In this document: positions 32,644 through 41,362 of the stretch, one piece after another
Layout of the letters: the number at the start of each line of letters is the position of its first letter
Numbering within the stretch: the stretch's first letter is position 1
Assembly (NCBI RefSeq): GCF_018918185.1
Contig: NZ_JAHLPZ010000001.1
Span: 124,001 to 188,000 of the forward strand
Direction of reading: 5' to 3'
Length of the DNA stretch: 64,000 nt
DNA from: Eubacterium sp. MSJ-21
Lineage (GTDB): Bacteria > Bacillota > Clostridia > Lachnospirales > Lachnospiraceae
Made by a program: the position numbers and the translations under genes
The notes under the pieces: model-generated
The model's input: the letters and a program-made list of their open reading frames with translations, nothing else
Told to the model about the DNA's origin: nothing
The model's database searches: none

Positions 32644-35600
32644 ATGAGCAAAAGAGAAGACATTAAAAAAGTTCTGATTATCGGTTCCGGTCCAATCATC
32701 ATCGGTCAGGCATGTGAGTTTGACTATTCCGGCACGCAGGCATGCAAAGCTTTAAGACAGCTCGGCTACGAGATCATTCTGGTGAATTCCAATCCTGCAA
32801 CAATTATGACAGATCCCGGTATTGCGGATGTAACATATATTGAGCCGTTAAATGTGACAAGACTGGAGCAGATTATTGCCAAGGAACGTCCGGACGCGAT
32901 ATTACCGAACCTCGGTGGTCAGTCGGGTCTTAATTTGTGTTCCGAGCTTGCTGCTGCAGGTGTACTTGACAAATATAATGTAAAGGTCATCGGCGTTCAG
33001 GTAGATGCAATCGAACGTGGCGAGGATCGAATTGAATTTAAGAAAACTATGAATAAACTGGGAATTGAGATGGCTCGCAGTGAGGTTGCCTATTCTGTGG
33101 AAGAAGCACTTGCAATTGCAGATAAGCTTGGTTACCCAGTTGTTTTGCGTCCGGCCTATACAATGGGCGGTGCCGGCGGCGGACTTGTCTACAATGTAGA
33201 AGAGTTGAAGACCGTCTGTGCAAGAGGTCTGCAGGCAAGTCTGGTAGGACAGGTACTGGTTGAGGAGTCAATCCTTGGATGGGAAGAGCTGGAGCTCGAG
33301 GTTGTCCGTGATGCAAAGGGTAACATGATTACGGTCTGCTTCATTGAGAACATTGACCCACTCGGTGTGCATACCGGAGATTCCTTCTGTTCGGCACCAA
33401 TGCTTACAATTTCTGAGGAATGTCAGAAGCGTCTGCAGGAGCAGGCTTATAAGATCGTAGACGAAGTACAGGTTATCGGTGGAACAAACGTACAGTTTGC
33501 ACATGATCCGGTGACAGACCGTATCATCGTAATTGAGATCAACCCTAGAACATCCCGTTCTTCTGCGCTTGCTTCCAAGGCGACAGGATTCCCGATTGCG
33601 CTTGTATCAGCGATGCTTGCAGCAGGGCTTACATTGGATGAGATTCCTTGTGGTGTACATGGAACCCTCGACAAGTATGTTCCGGGTGGCGATTATGTCG
33701 TAATCAAGTTCGCAAGATGGGCATTTGAGAAGTTCAAGGACGCACAGGATAAGCTTGGTACGCAGATGCGCGCTGTGGGCGAAGTCATGAGTATCGGTAA
33801 GAATTATAAGGAAGCATTCCAGAAGGCAATCCGAAGCTTGGAGATCGGCCGTTACGGACTCGGCTTTGCGAAGGATTTCCATGATAAGACAAAGGAAGAA
33901 CTGCTTGTGATGCTGCGTGAGCCAACAAGCGAGAGACAGTTTATCATGTACGAGGCACTTCGAAAGGGTGCTACGGTTGAGGAATTATACAACCTGACGA
34001 AGATCAAGCATTACTTCATCGAGCAGATGAAGGAGCTTGTGGAAGAGGAAGAAGTCCTGCTTGAAAAGAAGGGGGAGACACTCGACAAGGAGACTATGGA
34101 GCAGGCGAAGAAGGATGGTTTCTCAGACCGTTACTTAAGCAAGCTGCTCGAAGTTCCGGAGGACGATATCCGTAATACCCGTCTTGGCTATGGTATTACC
34201 GAGAGCTGGGAACCGGTACATGTAAGCGGAACCGAAGACCGTGCATATTATTATTCTACCTACAATGCACCGGATCATACGACGATTTCAAACAACAAGA
34301 AGATTATGATTCTTGGCGGTGGTCCAAACCGTATCGGACAGGGTATCGAATTTGATTATTGTTGTGTACATGCGGCACTTGCACTAAAAGAGCTTGGATT
34401 TGAGACAATCATTGTAAACTGTAACCCGGAGACGGTTTCTACAGATTACGATACATCCGATAAATTGTATTTCGAGCCATTGACACTCGAGGATGTACTT
34501 TCTATCTATGAGAAGGAGCAGCCGGTGGGCGTCATCGCACAGTTCGGCGGACAGACACCACTGAATCTGGCAGCAGACTTAAAGAAGAATGGTGTGCGTA
34601 TCCTTGGTACATCGCCGGAAGTCATCGATATGGCAGAGGATCGTGATCTCTTCCGTGCAATGATGGAGAAACTGGATATCCCGATGCCGGAAGCCGGTAT
34701 GGCGACGAATGTTGAGGAAGCACTGGCAGTTGCGGAGAAGATCGGTTATCCGGTTATGGTTCGTCCTTCTTATGTTCTTGGCGGACGTGGTATGGAGGTT
34801 GTCAGCGAGCCGGAATCTCTGAAGAAATATATGGCAGCTGCTGTCGGTGTGACACCAGACCGCCCAATCCTGATTGACCGTTTCCTGCGTCATGCAACCG
34901 AGTGTGAGGCAGATGCAATTGCAGATGGCAAACATGCATTTGTACCGGCAGTTATGGAGCATATCGAGCTTGCAGGTGTTCATTCCGGTGATTCGGCATG
35001 TATTCTTCCATCCAGAGGAATTCCGGAGAAGCTCGTGGAGACGATCAAAGATTACACAAGAAAGATCGCAGAGGAAATGGGTGTCTGTGGTTTGATGAAT
35101 ATGCAGTATGCAATCGAAAACGACAAGGTGTATGTACTCGAGGCAAATCCGCGTGCATCCCGTACCGTACCATTGGTATCCAAGGTATGTGGCGTATCTA
35201 TGGTGAAGATTGCAACACAGATTATGACAAGTGAGTTAACCGGCAGGCCATCTCCGCTTCCAGAGATGAAGGAAGTAAAGCCGAAATATTATGGCGTGAA
35301 GGAAGCCGTATTCCCATTCAATATGTTCCAGGAGGTTGACCCGGTATTAGGACCTGAGATGCGTTCAACCGGCGAGGTACTTGGACTTTCCACGAATGTC
35401 GGCGAGGCATTCTACAAGGCACAGGAAGCAACCCAGACAAGACTTCCGAAGGAAGGCACGGTGCTTTTCTCTGTCAGCCGCAAGGATAAGCCGGAAGTTG
35501 TAGATATCGCGAAGACATTTGAAAAATGTGGATTCCATATCGTGGCAACAGGTACTACTTATGAGCTTCTGATCGCAAATGGCATCCAGGCAGACCGTAT

Positions 35601-35862
35601 CAACAAGATGCAGGAGGGCAGACCGAATATCGTGGATGCAGTGATGAACGGCAAGATCCAGCTCATCATCAACACACCGGCTGTACAGGAAGAGAAGATG
35701 TTTGACGACAGCTATATCCGTAAGACCGCGATCCGTGCGAAGGTTCCATATATGACTACGATGGCAGCTGCACGTGCAACCGCAGAGGGTATCGAAGCAG
35801 TCTTAAAATATGGTGAGATCGGTGTTATGTCATTGCAGGAGATTCATAAGGCAATCCAATAA
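32644..35862 (+). CDS. carB: Carbamoyl-phosphate synthase large subunit
   Basis: A 1072-residue, full-length two-ATP-grasp enzyme that makes carbamoyl phosphate from bicarbonate, ammonia and two ATP. The halves start with VLIIGSGPIIIGQACEFDYSG and IMILGGGPNRIGQGIEFDYC, and both contain the NPRTSR / NPRASR metal-binding motifs. The C-terminal allosteric MGS-like domain begins near residue 930 (TVLFSVSRKDKPEVVDIAKTF). I chose ATG 32644 because of its ribosome site (agggggc). The partner carA is not adjacent, so the glutaminase subunit must be encoded elsewhere or be missing. Confidence 0.96.
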   Translation: MSKREDIKKVLIIGSGPIIIGQACEFDYSGTQACKALRQLGYEIILVNSNPATIMTDPGIADVTYIEPLNVTRLEQIIAKERPDAILPNLGGQSGLNLCSELAAAGVLDKYNVKVIGVQVDAIERGEDRIEFKKTMNKLGIEMARSEVAYSVEEALAIADKLGYPVVLRPAYTMGGAGGGLVYNVEELKTVCARGLQASLVGQVLVEESILGWEELELEVVRDAKGNMITVCFIENIDPLGVHTGDSFCSAPMLTISEECQKRLQEQAYKIVDEVQVIGGTNVQFAHDPVTDRIIVIEINPRTSRSSALASKATGFPIALVSAMLAAGLTLDEIPCGVHGTLDKYVPGGDYVVIKFARWAFEKFKDAQDKLGTQMRAVGEVMSIGKNYKEAFQKAIRSLEIGRYGLGFAKDFHDKTKEELLVMLREPTSERQFIMYEALRKGATVEELYNLTKIKHYFIEQMKELVEEEEVLLEKKGETLDKETMEQAKKDGFSDRYLSKLLEVPEDDIRNTRLGYGITESWEPVHVSGTEDRAYYYSTYNAPDHTTISNNKKIMILGGGPNRIGQGIEFDYCCVHAALALKELGFETIIVNCNPETVSTDYDTSDKLYFEPLTLEDVLSIYEKEQPVGVIAQFGGQTPLNLAADLKKNGVRILGTSPEVIDMAEDRDLFRAMMEKLDIPMPEAGMATNVEEALAVAEKIGYPVMVRPSYVLGGRGMEVVSEPESLKKYMAAAVGVTPDRPILIDRFLRHATECEADAIADGKHAFVPAVMEHIELAGVHSGDSACILPSRGIPEKLVETIKDYTRKIAEEMGVCGLMNMQYAIENDKVYVLEANPRASRTVPLVSKVCGVSMVKIATQIMTSELTGRPSPLPEMKEVKPKYYGVKEAVFPFNMFQEVDPVLGPEMRSTGEVLGLSTNVGEAFYKAQEATQTRLPKEGTVLFSVSRKDKPEVVDIAKTFEKCGFHIVATGTTYELLIANGIQADRINKMQEGRPNIVDAVMNGKIQLIINTPAVQEEKMFDDSYIRKTAIRAKVPYMTTMAAARATAEGIEAVLKYGEIGVMSLQEIHKAIQ

Positions 35863-35915
35863 TCGACAAAAAAATGCGGTAAAATTCAAATAAAAAATGT
35901 ATACTTGTATACATG

Positions 35916-35957
35916 AAAAAAGGAGGGTGTAAATTTAGATTTACATCTTCCTTTTTT
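35916..35957 (+). terminator. Intrinsic terminator after carB
   Basis: AAAAAAGGAGGGTGTAAAT pairs with ATTTACATCTTCCTTTTTT around a TTAG loop. Confidence 0.8.
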
Positions 35958-35987
35958 GATGCGTCTGTATTATAATAGCATTTGTTC

Positions 35988-36033
35988 ACTAAATGTAGTG
36001 TATATATCGAATTAAATACACTATATTTAGTAC
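35988..36033 (+). promoter_or_regulatory. Pair of NrdR boxes upstream of nrdD
   Basis: ACTAAATGTAGTGT (from 35988; its reverse complement reads ACACTACATTTAGT) and ACACTATATTTAGT (from 36018) both match the NrdR consensus (ACACwATATwTwGTGT). They are spaced by 30 bp, about three helical turns, which is the usual geometry for NrdR repression by ATP/dATP status. Confidence 0.8.
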
Positions 36034-36241
36034 AATAAGAAAACATAATATACATTCTGGTTATATCCATAGTATTCACGTTATACATTGTAAATAATTT
36101 AGAAATTGCTGCGTATGGTAGGAAAAGATTATGTCTGAGAAACATCATTCGCATTGTTTGGATGCAATAGAGATAAATGATTTACAATGCATCATGCGAG
36201 TACGGAGTATATTGTATAGAAACATAAAAGAGGGAGTTATT

Positions 36242-38428
36242 ATGGATGCAGTACACACAAATGTAATTAAGAGAAATGGCGAGGAAGTAAATTTTGACCT
36301 GGACAAAATTGTCAATGCAATCAATGCTGCAAACAAAGAGGTAGACCGGTTGCATCAGTTGAACGATTATCAGGTGCAGGCAATCGCCGATAACATTGCG
36401 AAACAGATCGAGATCATGACACATGCGATTCACGTAGAAGATATTCAGGATATGGTGGAGACCGGAATTATGGAGATGCGTGGATACGAGGTTGCCCAGA
36501 AGTATGTGCGTTACCGGTATAAGCGGGAACTTGCCAGAAAATCAAATACGACCGATAACGGAATCCTGGCTCTGATTGATCATATGAATGAGGAAGTCAA
36601 TCAGGAGAATTCAAATAAGAATCCGGTCATTAATTCAACCCAGCGTGATTATATGGCAGGCGAGGTCAGCAAAGATTTGACGAAGCGTATGTTGCTTCCG
36701 AAAGAGATTGTGGAAGCACATGAGCAGGGAATCATCCATTTCCATGATTCGGATTATTTCGCCCAGCGGGAACATAACTGCGACCTCGTGAATCTGGAGG
36801 ATATGCTGCAGAACGGAACCGTTATCAGCGAGACAATGATTGAGAAGCCGCACAGCTTCTTCACTGCATGTAATGTCACAACACAGATCGTGGCGCAGGT
36901 AGCAAGTAACCAGTATGGCGGACAGTCCTTTACACTTTCCCATATCGCACCGTTTGTTGATGTGAGCCGGAAGAAGATCCGCGAGCAGGTAATCGAGGAG
37001 CGGAAGATGTGTGGCGAAGCACTTGACGAGGAAGTAATCAGCAAGATTACAGAGAGCCGTCTGCGTGCGGAGGTAAAAAGCGGAATCCAGACAATTCAGT
37101 ACCAGCTTATTACCCTTATGACCTGTAACGGGCAGGCACCGTTCGTTACAATGTTCATGTATCTCGATGAAGTCCCGGAAGGTCAGACGCGGGATGATCT
37201 TGCGATGATCATCGAGGAAGTGCTGCAGCAGAGAATCCAGGGTGTCAAGAACGAGAAGGGCATTTGGATTACACCTGCATTTCCGAAGCTTATTTATGTG
37301 CTTGACAAAGATAATATCACTGAGGATTCCAAGTATTGGTATCTGACCGAACTTGCTGCGAAATGTACAGCAAAGCGTATGGTGCCGGATTATATTTCTG
37401 CGAAGGTGATGCGCGAACTGAAAAATGGCGATGTCTATCCATGCATGGGCTGCCGGTCATTCCCGACATCCGAGGACAGCCAGCGGAATCCGGATGGTAC
37501 AAGAAAATATTACGGACGATTCAATCAAGGTGTTGTCACGATCAACTTGGTTGATGTTGCTTGTTCCGCAGAGGGACACATGGATCGGTTCTGGGAGATT
37601 CTCGAATCCCGTCTGGAACTGTGTCACCGGGCACTTCGATGCAGACATGAGCGTCTGCTCGGAACGGTATCCGATGTGGCACCAATCCTGTGGCAACATG
37701 GCGCACTTGCGAGACTCAAGAAGGGTGAGACCATCGATAAATTACTGTTCAATGGATATTCAACAATCTCACTTGGCTATGCAGGACTTTGCGAGATGTG
37801 CGTGCGAATGACAGGCAAGACACATACTTCCCCGGAAGGTAAGAAGCTTGCACTCGAAGTCATGCAGAAATTAAATGATAAGTGTAAAGAGTGGAAGGAA
37901 GCAGAGAACATCAGCTATTCCGTTTATGGTACGCCGATGGAATCTACGACATACAAATTCGCTAAGTGCTTGCAGAAGCGGTTTGGAATTATCAAAGGTG
38001 TTACAGACAAGAACTACATTACAAACAGCTATCATATCCATGTAACCGAACCGGTCAATGCATTCGACAAGCTGAAATTCGAATCCGAGTTCCAGAAGCT
38101 TTCCCCGGGTGGTGCGATCAGTTACGTAGAAGTACCGAACCTGCAGGACAATGTGGAGGCGGTTATCTCTGTAATGAAATTTATCTATGATAACATTTTG
38201 TATGCGGAGTTAAATACGAAGAGTGACTACTGCGAGATTTGCGGTTATGACGGCGAGATTAAGATCGTGACCGACGAGAACGGCAAGCTTATCTGGGAGT
38301 GCCCGAACTGTGGCAACCGTGATCAGAACAACCTGTTCGTTGCCCGAAGAACCTGTGGTTACATCGGAACACAGTTCTGGAATCAGGGCCGGACGCAGGA
38401 GATCAAAGACCGCGTACTTCACCTGTAA
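36242..38428 (+). CDS. nrdD: Anaerobic (class III) ribonucleoside-triphosphate reductase
   Basis: A 728-residue glycyl-radical enzyme that makes deoxynucleotides without oxygen. An N-terminal ATP-cone (NVIKRNGEEVNFDLDKIVNAI, about 5-95) serves allosteric control. The C-terminus has two CxxC zinc pairs (CEICGYDGE, CPNCGNRDQ) and the glycyl radical loop RRTCGYIGTQFWNQGR. I chose ATG 36242 because of the gaggga ribosome site and normal length. The radical-SAM activase gene nrdG, usually next to it, is absent here; purC follows across a terminator and a repeat element. Confidence 0.96.
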   Translation: MDAVHTNVIKRNGEEVNFDLDKIVNAINAANKEVDRLHQLNDYQVQAIADNIAKQIEIMTHAIHVEDIQDMVETGIMEMRGYEVAQKYVRYRYKRELARKSNTTDNGILALIDHMNEEVNQENSNKNPVINSTQRDYMAGEVSKDLTKRMLLPKEIVEAHEQGIIHFHDSDYFAQREHNCDLVNLEDMLQNGTVISETMIEKPHSFFTACNVTTQIVAQVASNQYGGQSFTLSHIAPFVDVSRKKIREQVIEERKMCGEALDEEVISKITESRLRAEVKSGIQTIQYQLITLMTCNGQAPFVTMFMYLDEVPEGQTRDDLAMIIEEVLQQRIQGVKNEKGIWITPAFPKLIYVLDKDNITEDSKYWYLTELAAKCTAKRMVPDYISAKVMRELKNGDVYPCMGCRSFPTSEDSQRNPDGTRKYYGRFNQGVVTINLVDVACSAEGHMDRFWEILESRLELCHRALRCRHERLLGTVSDVAPILWQHGALARLKKGETIDKLLFNGYSTISLGYAGLCEMCVRMTGKTHTSPEGKKLALEVMQKLNDKCKEWKEAENISYSVYGTPMESTTYKFAKCLQKRFGIIKGVTDKNYITNSYHIHVTEPVNAFDKLKFESEFQKLSPGGAISYVEVPNLQDNVEAVISVMKFIYDNILYAELNTKSDYCEICGYDGEIKIVTDENGKLIWECPNCGNRDQNNLFVARRTCGYIGTQFWNQGRTQEIKDRVLHL

Positions 38429-38443
38429 AAGAATATGAATAAA

Positions 38444-38486
38444 CAAAGGCAGGCGCAGACGATTTCTTATGTTCCTGCCTTGCTTT
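38444..38486 (+). terminator. Intrinsic terminator after nrdD
   Basis: CAAAGGCAGG and CCTGCCTTG form the stem, followed by a CTTTTT run. Confidence 0.75.
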
Positions 38487-38500
38487 TTGCAAAATAGCTC

Positions 38501-38529
38501 TTGCCTAAGTATCGCCAAGGTGCTAGTAT
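38501..38529 (+). promoter_or_regulatory. Promoter directly before element copy 3 / purC
   Basis: TTGCCT (38501-38506), a 17-bp spacer and TAGTAT (38524-38529). The predicted start near 38536 coincides with the first bases of the palindrome, so the element would form the very 5' end of the purC mRNA. Confidence 0.55.
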
Positions 38530-38531
38530 GT

Positions 38532-38749
38532 ATGAGTAATTTTGTTTTACGAATAAAATGTATATAAGTTTGTGCATAACTACTAATTCTAAAGCAGACC
38601 ATTGAAGCACGCTGGCACTTAATGAGCGACAGCTTCATCGTCGCGAATTTAGTACCACTGCGTGATGAAGTGAGCGAGAGCGCGTCTGCGTAGAAATAGT
38701 AGTTATGTGCAAACTTTAGAAAAACTATATGTAAAACAATATGACTCAT
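38532..38749 (+). repeat. Palindromic structured element, copy 3
   Basis: A 218-bp palindrome with head 38594-38689. Arms ATGAGT / ACTCAT, TTGTTTTAC / GTAAAACAA and AAGTTTGTGCATAACTACTA / TAGTAGTTATGTGCAAACTT; the last stem is 20 bp with two G-T pairs that would be G-U wobbles in RNA. The head has CACGC / GCGTG, CACTTAATGA / GAATTTAGT and a GCGAC / GTCGC tip. Confidence 0.82.
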
Positions 38750-38773
38750 TAAAAAGACAAAGGAGATAAGAAC

Positions 38774-39634
38774 ATGAAGCCGATCAAAGAAGGAAAAGTT
38801 CGCGAGATCTACGACAACGGAGACAGCCTGATCATGGTTGCAACAGACCGTATCAGCTGCTTTGATGTAATCCTGAACAATCAGGTAACAAAGAAGGGTA
38901 CTGTATTGACACAGATGTCAAAATTCTGGTTTGATATGACAGAGGACATCCTTCCAAACCATATGATTTCCGTAGATGTAAAGGATATGCCGGAGTTCTT
39001 CCAGCAGCCACAGTTTGATGGAAACAGCATGCTCTGCCGGAAATTGAATATGCTTCCAATCGAGTGTATCGTAAGAGGTTATATTACAGGTAGTGGCTGG
39101 GCAAGCTACAAGGAAAACGGTACCGTCTGTGGCATTAAGCTTCCGGAAGGTTTGAAGGAGAGCGACAAGCTGCCTGAGCCAATTTACACACCATCTACTA
39201 AGGCAGAGATTGGCGATCATGACGAGAACATCTCTTATGAGCAGAGCGTAGCGCATCTTGAGAAGTATTTCCCAGGCAAGGGAGAAGAATATGCGGCAAA
39301 GCTTCGCGATTATACAATTGCCCTGTACAAGAAATGTGCAGAGTACGCACTTTCTCGCGGTATCATCATTGCAGATACAAAGTTTGAGTTCGGTCTGGAC
39401 GAGGAAGGCAATATCGTACTTGGTGATGAGATGCTGACACCGGACAGCTCCAGATTCTGGCCGGCAGAAGGCTATGAGCCGGGACATGGTCAGCCATCCT
39501 TTGACAAGCAGTTTGCACGTGACTGGTTAAAGGCAAACGAAGGTCATAACTGGACATTGCCACAGGATATCGTAGATAAGACCATCGACAAATATCTGCA
39601 GGCATATAAGCTGTTGACAGGAAAAGATTTATAA
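38774..39634 (+). CDS. purC: SAICAR synthase
   Basis: A 286-residue purine enzyme joining CAIR and aspartate with ATP to form SAICAR. Visible motifs are KEGKVREIYDNGDSLIMVATDRISCFD, LPIECIVRGYITGSGW, the substrate loop TPSTKAEIGDHDENIS and DTKFEFGLDEEGNIVLGDEMLTPDSSRFW. It is longer than the roughly 240-residue bacterial short form and resembles the longer form. It stands alone between terminators; the other pur genes are not in the window. Confidence 0.95.
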   Translation: MKPIKEGKVREIYDNGDSLIMVATDRISCFDVILNNQVTKKGTVLTQMSKFWFDMTEDILPNHMISVDVKDMPEFFQQPQFDGNSMLCRKLNMLPIECIVRGYITGSGWASYKENGTVCGIKLPEGLKESDKLPEPIYTPSTKAEIGDHDENISYEQSVAHLEKYFPGKGEEYAAKLRDYTIALYKKCAEYALSRGIIIADTKFEFGLDEEGNIVLGDEMLTPDSSRFWPAEGYEPGHGQPSFDKQFARDWLKANEGHNWTLPQDIVDKTIDKYLQAYKLLTGKDL

Positions 39635-39647
39635 GACCCAATAATGA

Positions 39648-39679
39648 GGCGGCAGGATGAACAGTCTTGCCGCTTTTTT
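39648..39679 (+). terminator. Intrinsic terminator after purC
   Basis: GCGGCA..GA and TC.TGCCGC arms with a T run. Confidence 0.8.
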
Positions 39680-39781
39680 CAGTATAATACATAGACGTAT
39701 GGTTGGTGAATTCGTACAATCGAAAAATCATCCATAAAAAATAAAACCGGAAACGTATAATATATAGCAGGGGTTAGGATG

Positions 39782-39808
39782 TGTCAAGTTTTCCATGAAA
39801 ACTTGACA
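39782..39808 (+). other. Hairpin in the leader of the ECF sigma operon
   Basis: TGTCAAGTTTTC and GAAAACTTGACA form a perfect 12-bp stem with a 3-nt loop. A second stem (CAGCCC / GGGCTG) follows before the ribosome site of the sigma gene. It may be an operator or a leader structure. Confidence 0.5.
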
Positions 39809-39873
39809 TGCAGCGTCAGCCCTCGCCGCAGGCGATTTTAAATGGGCTGATGTTCCCGGAGGGGACAGGATAT

Positions 39874-40443
39874 ATGACAGAACATGAATTTTATACTGCC
39901 ATAAAAGGTCTTGCAAAAGGAAATAAGGACATGCTCCACGCCATCTACGACGCATATGGACGGCTGATCTATACAATCGTTTATGACATCTTAAAGAATC
40001 GGGAGGACGCGGAGGATGTGACATCGGAATTCTTCATTAAGCTGATCCGGGTAGCAGGAACTTATCAGAAGAAGACATCACATCGGGCATGGCTGATCCG
40101 GATTGCAAGAAATATGGCGATTGATCTGTTGCGGAAGCGAGGACATGAATATCTGTTGTACGAGACAGAAGATGCGCCGCAGGATAAATTAGAAGAAGGT
40201 GGGACGGCTGAGACAGCGTCCACCGTAGAAGAACATGTGATACTGGCAGAGGATATGCGGCAGGCGATGCAGACGCTTTCCGACCGCGAGCGGGAAGTGC
40301 TGGATCTGAAGCTTGCAGGGGAACTGAAATTCCGGGATATCGCGGAGGCCTTGGGGCAGCCACTCGGCACGGTGACGTGGCTATACAATCAGGGAATTAA
40401 GAAATTAAGGAGGTACCTGAAAGACTATGGAACAGAAGAATAA
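39874..40443 (+). CDS. ECF RNA polymerase sigma factor
   Basis: A 189-residue sigma-70 family ECF factor. Region 2 is seen as LHAIYDAYGRLIYTIVYDILKN and REDAEDVTSEFFIKLI, region 4 as LSDREREVLDLKLAGELKFRDIAEAL and LGTVTWLYNQGIKKLRRYL. I chose ATG 39874 for its ribosome site (ggagggg) and family length. It overlaps the next gene by 17 bp; that gene product has one membrane helix and is the likely anti-sigma factor. Confidence 0.9.
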   Translation: MTEHEFYTAIKGLAKGNKDMLHAIYDAYGRLIYTIVYDILKNREDAEDVTSEFFIKLIRVAGTYQKKTSHRAWLIRIARNMAIDLLRKRGHEYLLYETEDAPQDKLEEGGTAETASTVEEHVILAEDMRQAMQTLSDREREVLDLKLAGELKFRDIAEALGQPLGTVTWLYNQGIKKLRRYLKDYGTEE

Positions 40444-41251
40444 ATTAACTGAAGAAGAAAAAGCATATCAGGCACTTCGCACACAGGATATGCAGGACAT
40501 GCCGGATCTGTGGAGCCGGATCGATGCGGGTTTTGAGGAGGAAGTAACAAAGCAGAAAACAGCTCGGAAAAAGAGAAGAACCAGACAGTTTGTACTGGTG
40601 GCAGCAGCAATTCTGATCGTGATCATTGCGGTGCCGGTAGGTATCAGTTCGATGCGTAAATCGAATAGGAAGGAAATGAAAACAGAAACGGCAGCAGATA
40701 TGCATGTGACAGAGGCTGGCATGGATGAAATGGCAGATGAGGCAGCGGCGGCAGATAGTGCACTGCCGAACATTGCAGATCAGACAGTGCAGGCAGACAA
40801 CGAGATTCAGGAAAGCGCAGATGCGAGCGTGAACCATATGGATGGCAATGGAGTGACGGGGGCACAGACGGATGCGGCGATAGCTGCAAATCAATCCGGA
40901 AACCAGGCTTCCGAAGAAAGTAATGATGGAAATAATCAGATGAGCTATCAGGCAATCACACAGGTGATTCTCACGCAGTATGATACACAGGGAAAAATCG
41001 TTCAGCAGTTTGACAGCGCAGACCTAGATGAAACCATCGATAAGGTGCAGCTCCTGTTAGAAGCGTATCAGGTACTGGACTGGAAACCGGTGGATATGAT
41101 AAAATCTGACATGCCATATTATCTGATGGAACTGAAACTGCAGGATGGATCGAGTGTTTCAAATATTTATTATGAAGCAGAAAATACGGAAGGAAAGACC
41201 GTTGCAGATCTTATGACTGAATTACAGAAAATGAATGGAATAAAAAAATGA
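40427..41251 (+). CDS. Probable membrane anti-sigma factor
   Basis: A 274-residue single-pass membrane protein. The cytosolic N-terminus (about 1-50) is short and charged, the helix is FVLVAAAILIVIIAVPVGI (about 55-73), and the outer part is a Glu/Ala/Asp-rich linker followed by about 100 residues (YQAITQVILTQYDTQGKIVQQF onward). The 17-bp overlap with the ECF sigma gene and the topology suggest an anti-sigma factor, but I see no zinc-binding anti-sigma motif (HxxxCxxC). Confidence 0.65.
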   Translation: MEQKNKLTEEEKAYQALRTQDMQDMPDLWSRIDAGFEEEVTKQKTARKKRRTRQFVLVAAAILIVIIAVPVGISSMRKSNRKEMKTETAADMHVTEAGMDEMADEAAAADSALPNIADQTVQADNEIQESADASVNHMDGNGVTGAQTDAAIAANQSGNQASEESNDGNNQMSYQAITQVILTQYDTQGKIVQQFDSADLDETIDKVQLLLEAYQVLDWKPVDMIKSDMPYYLMELKLQDGSSVSNIYYEAENTEGKTVADLMTELQKMNGIKK

Positions 41252-41262
41252 TGAATTTCATG

Positions 41263-41289
41263 CAACCTTTTTACCGGATATAGAGTGTT
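41263..41289 (+). promoter_or_regulatory. Candidate ECF promoter of the repeat-rich membrane protein gene
   Basis: CAACC followed by a T run (41263-41272) and GTGTT after 17 bp (41285-41289). The -35 half resembles the AAC-type box seen in many ECF promoters and in the candidate at 7398. Confidence 0.35.
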
Positions 41290-41362
41290 ATATATGGAGC
41301 AAAAGAGTTCCCGCCGGGTAAAACTATGTCTGGTGCGGGGAGATAATTAAGGAGGACAGAGA

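Larger units (their letters stand above)
35863..36241. other. carB-nrdD intergenic region
   Basis: A 379-bp gap. It holds a perfect 18-bp palindrome (ATGTATAC-TT-GTATACAT, 35897-35914), the carB terminator, two NrdR boxes and a short leader for nrdD. A longer open frame from 36131 into nrdD has no ribosome site and is not taken as coding. Confidence 0.6.

Noticed and set aside
35897-35914. 18-bp palindrome ATGTATAC-TT-GTATACAT as a specific operator
   Set aside because: It is perfect, but it lies upstream of the carB terminator and away from any promoter, and such AT-rich palindromes occur by chance; no regulator can be assigned.
36131-36241. N-terminal extension of nrdD from the first ATG
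   Set aside because: No ribosome site, and the extension has no similarity to the ATP-cone; ATG 36242 has a good site.
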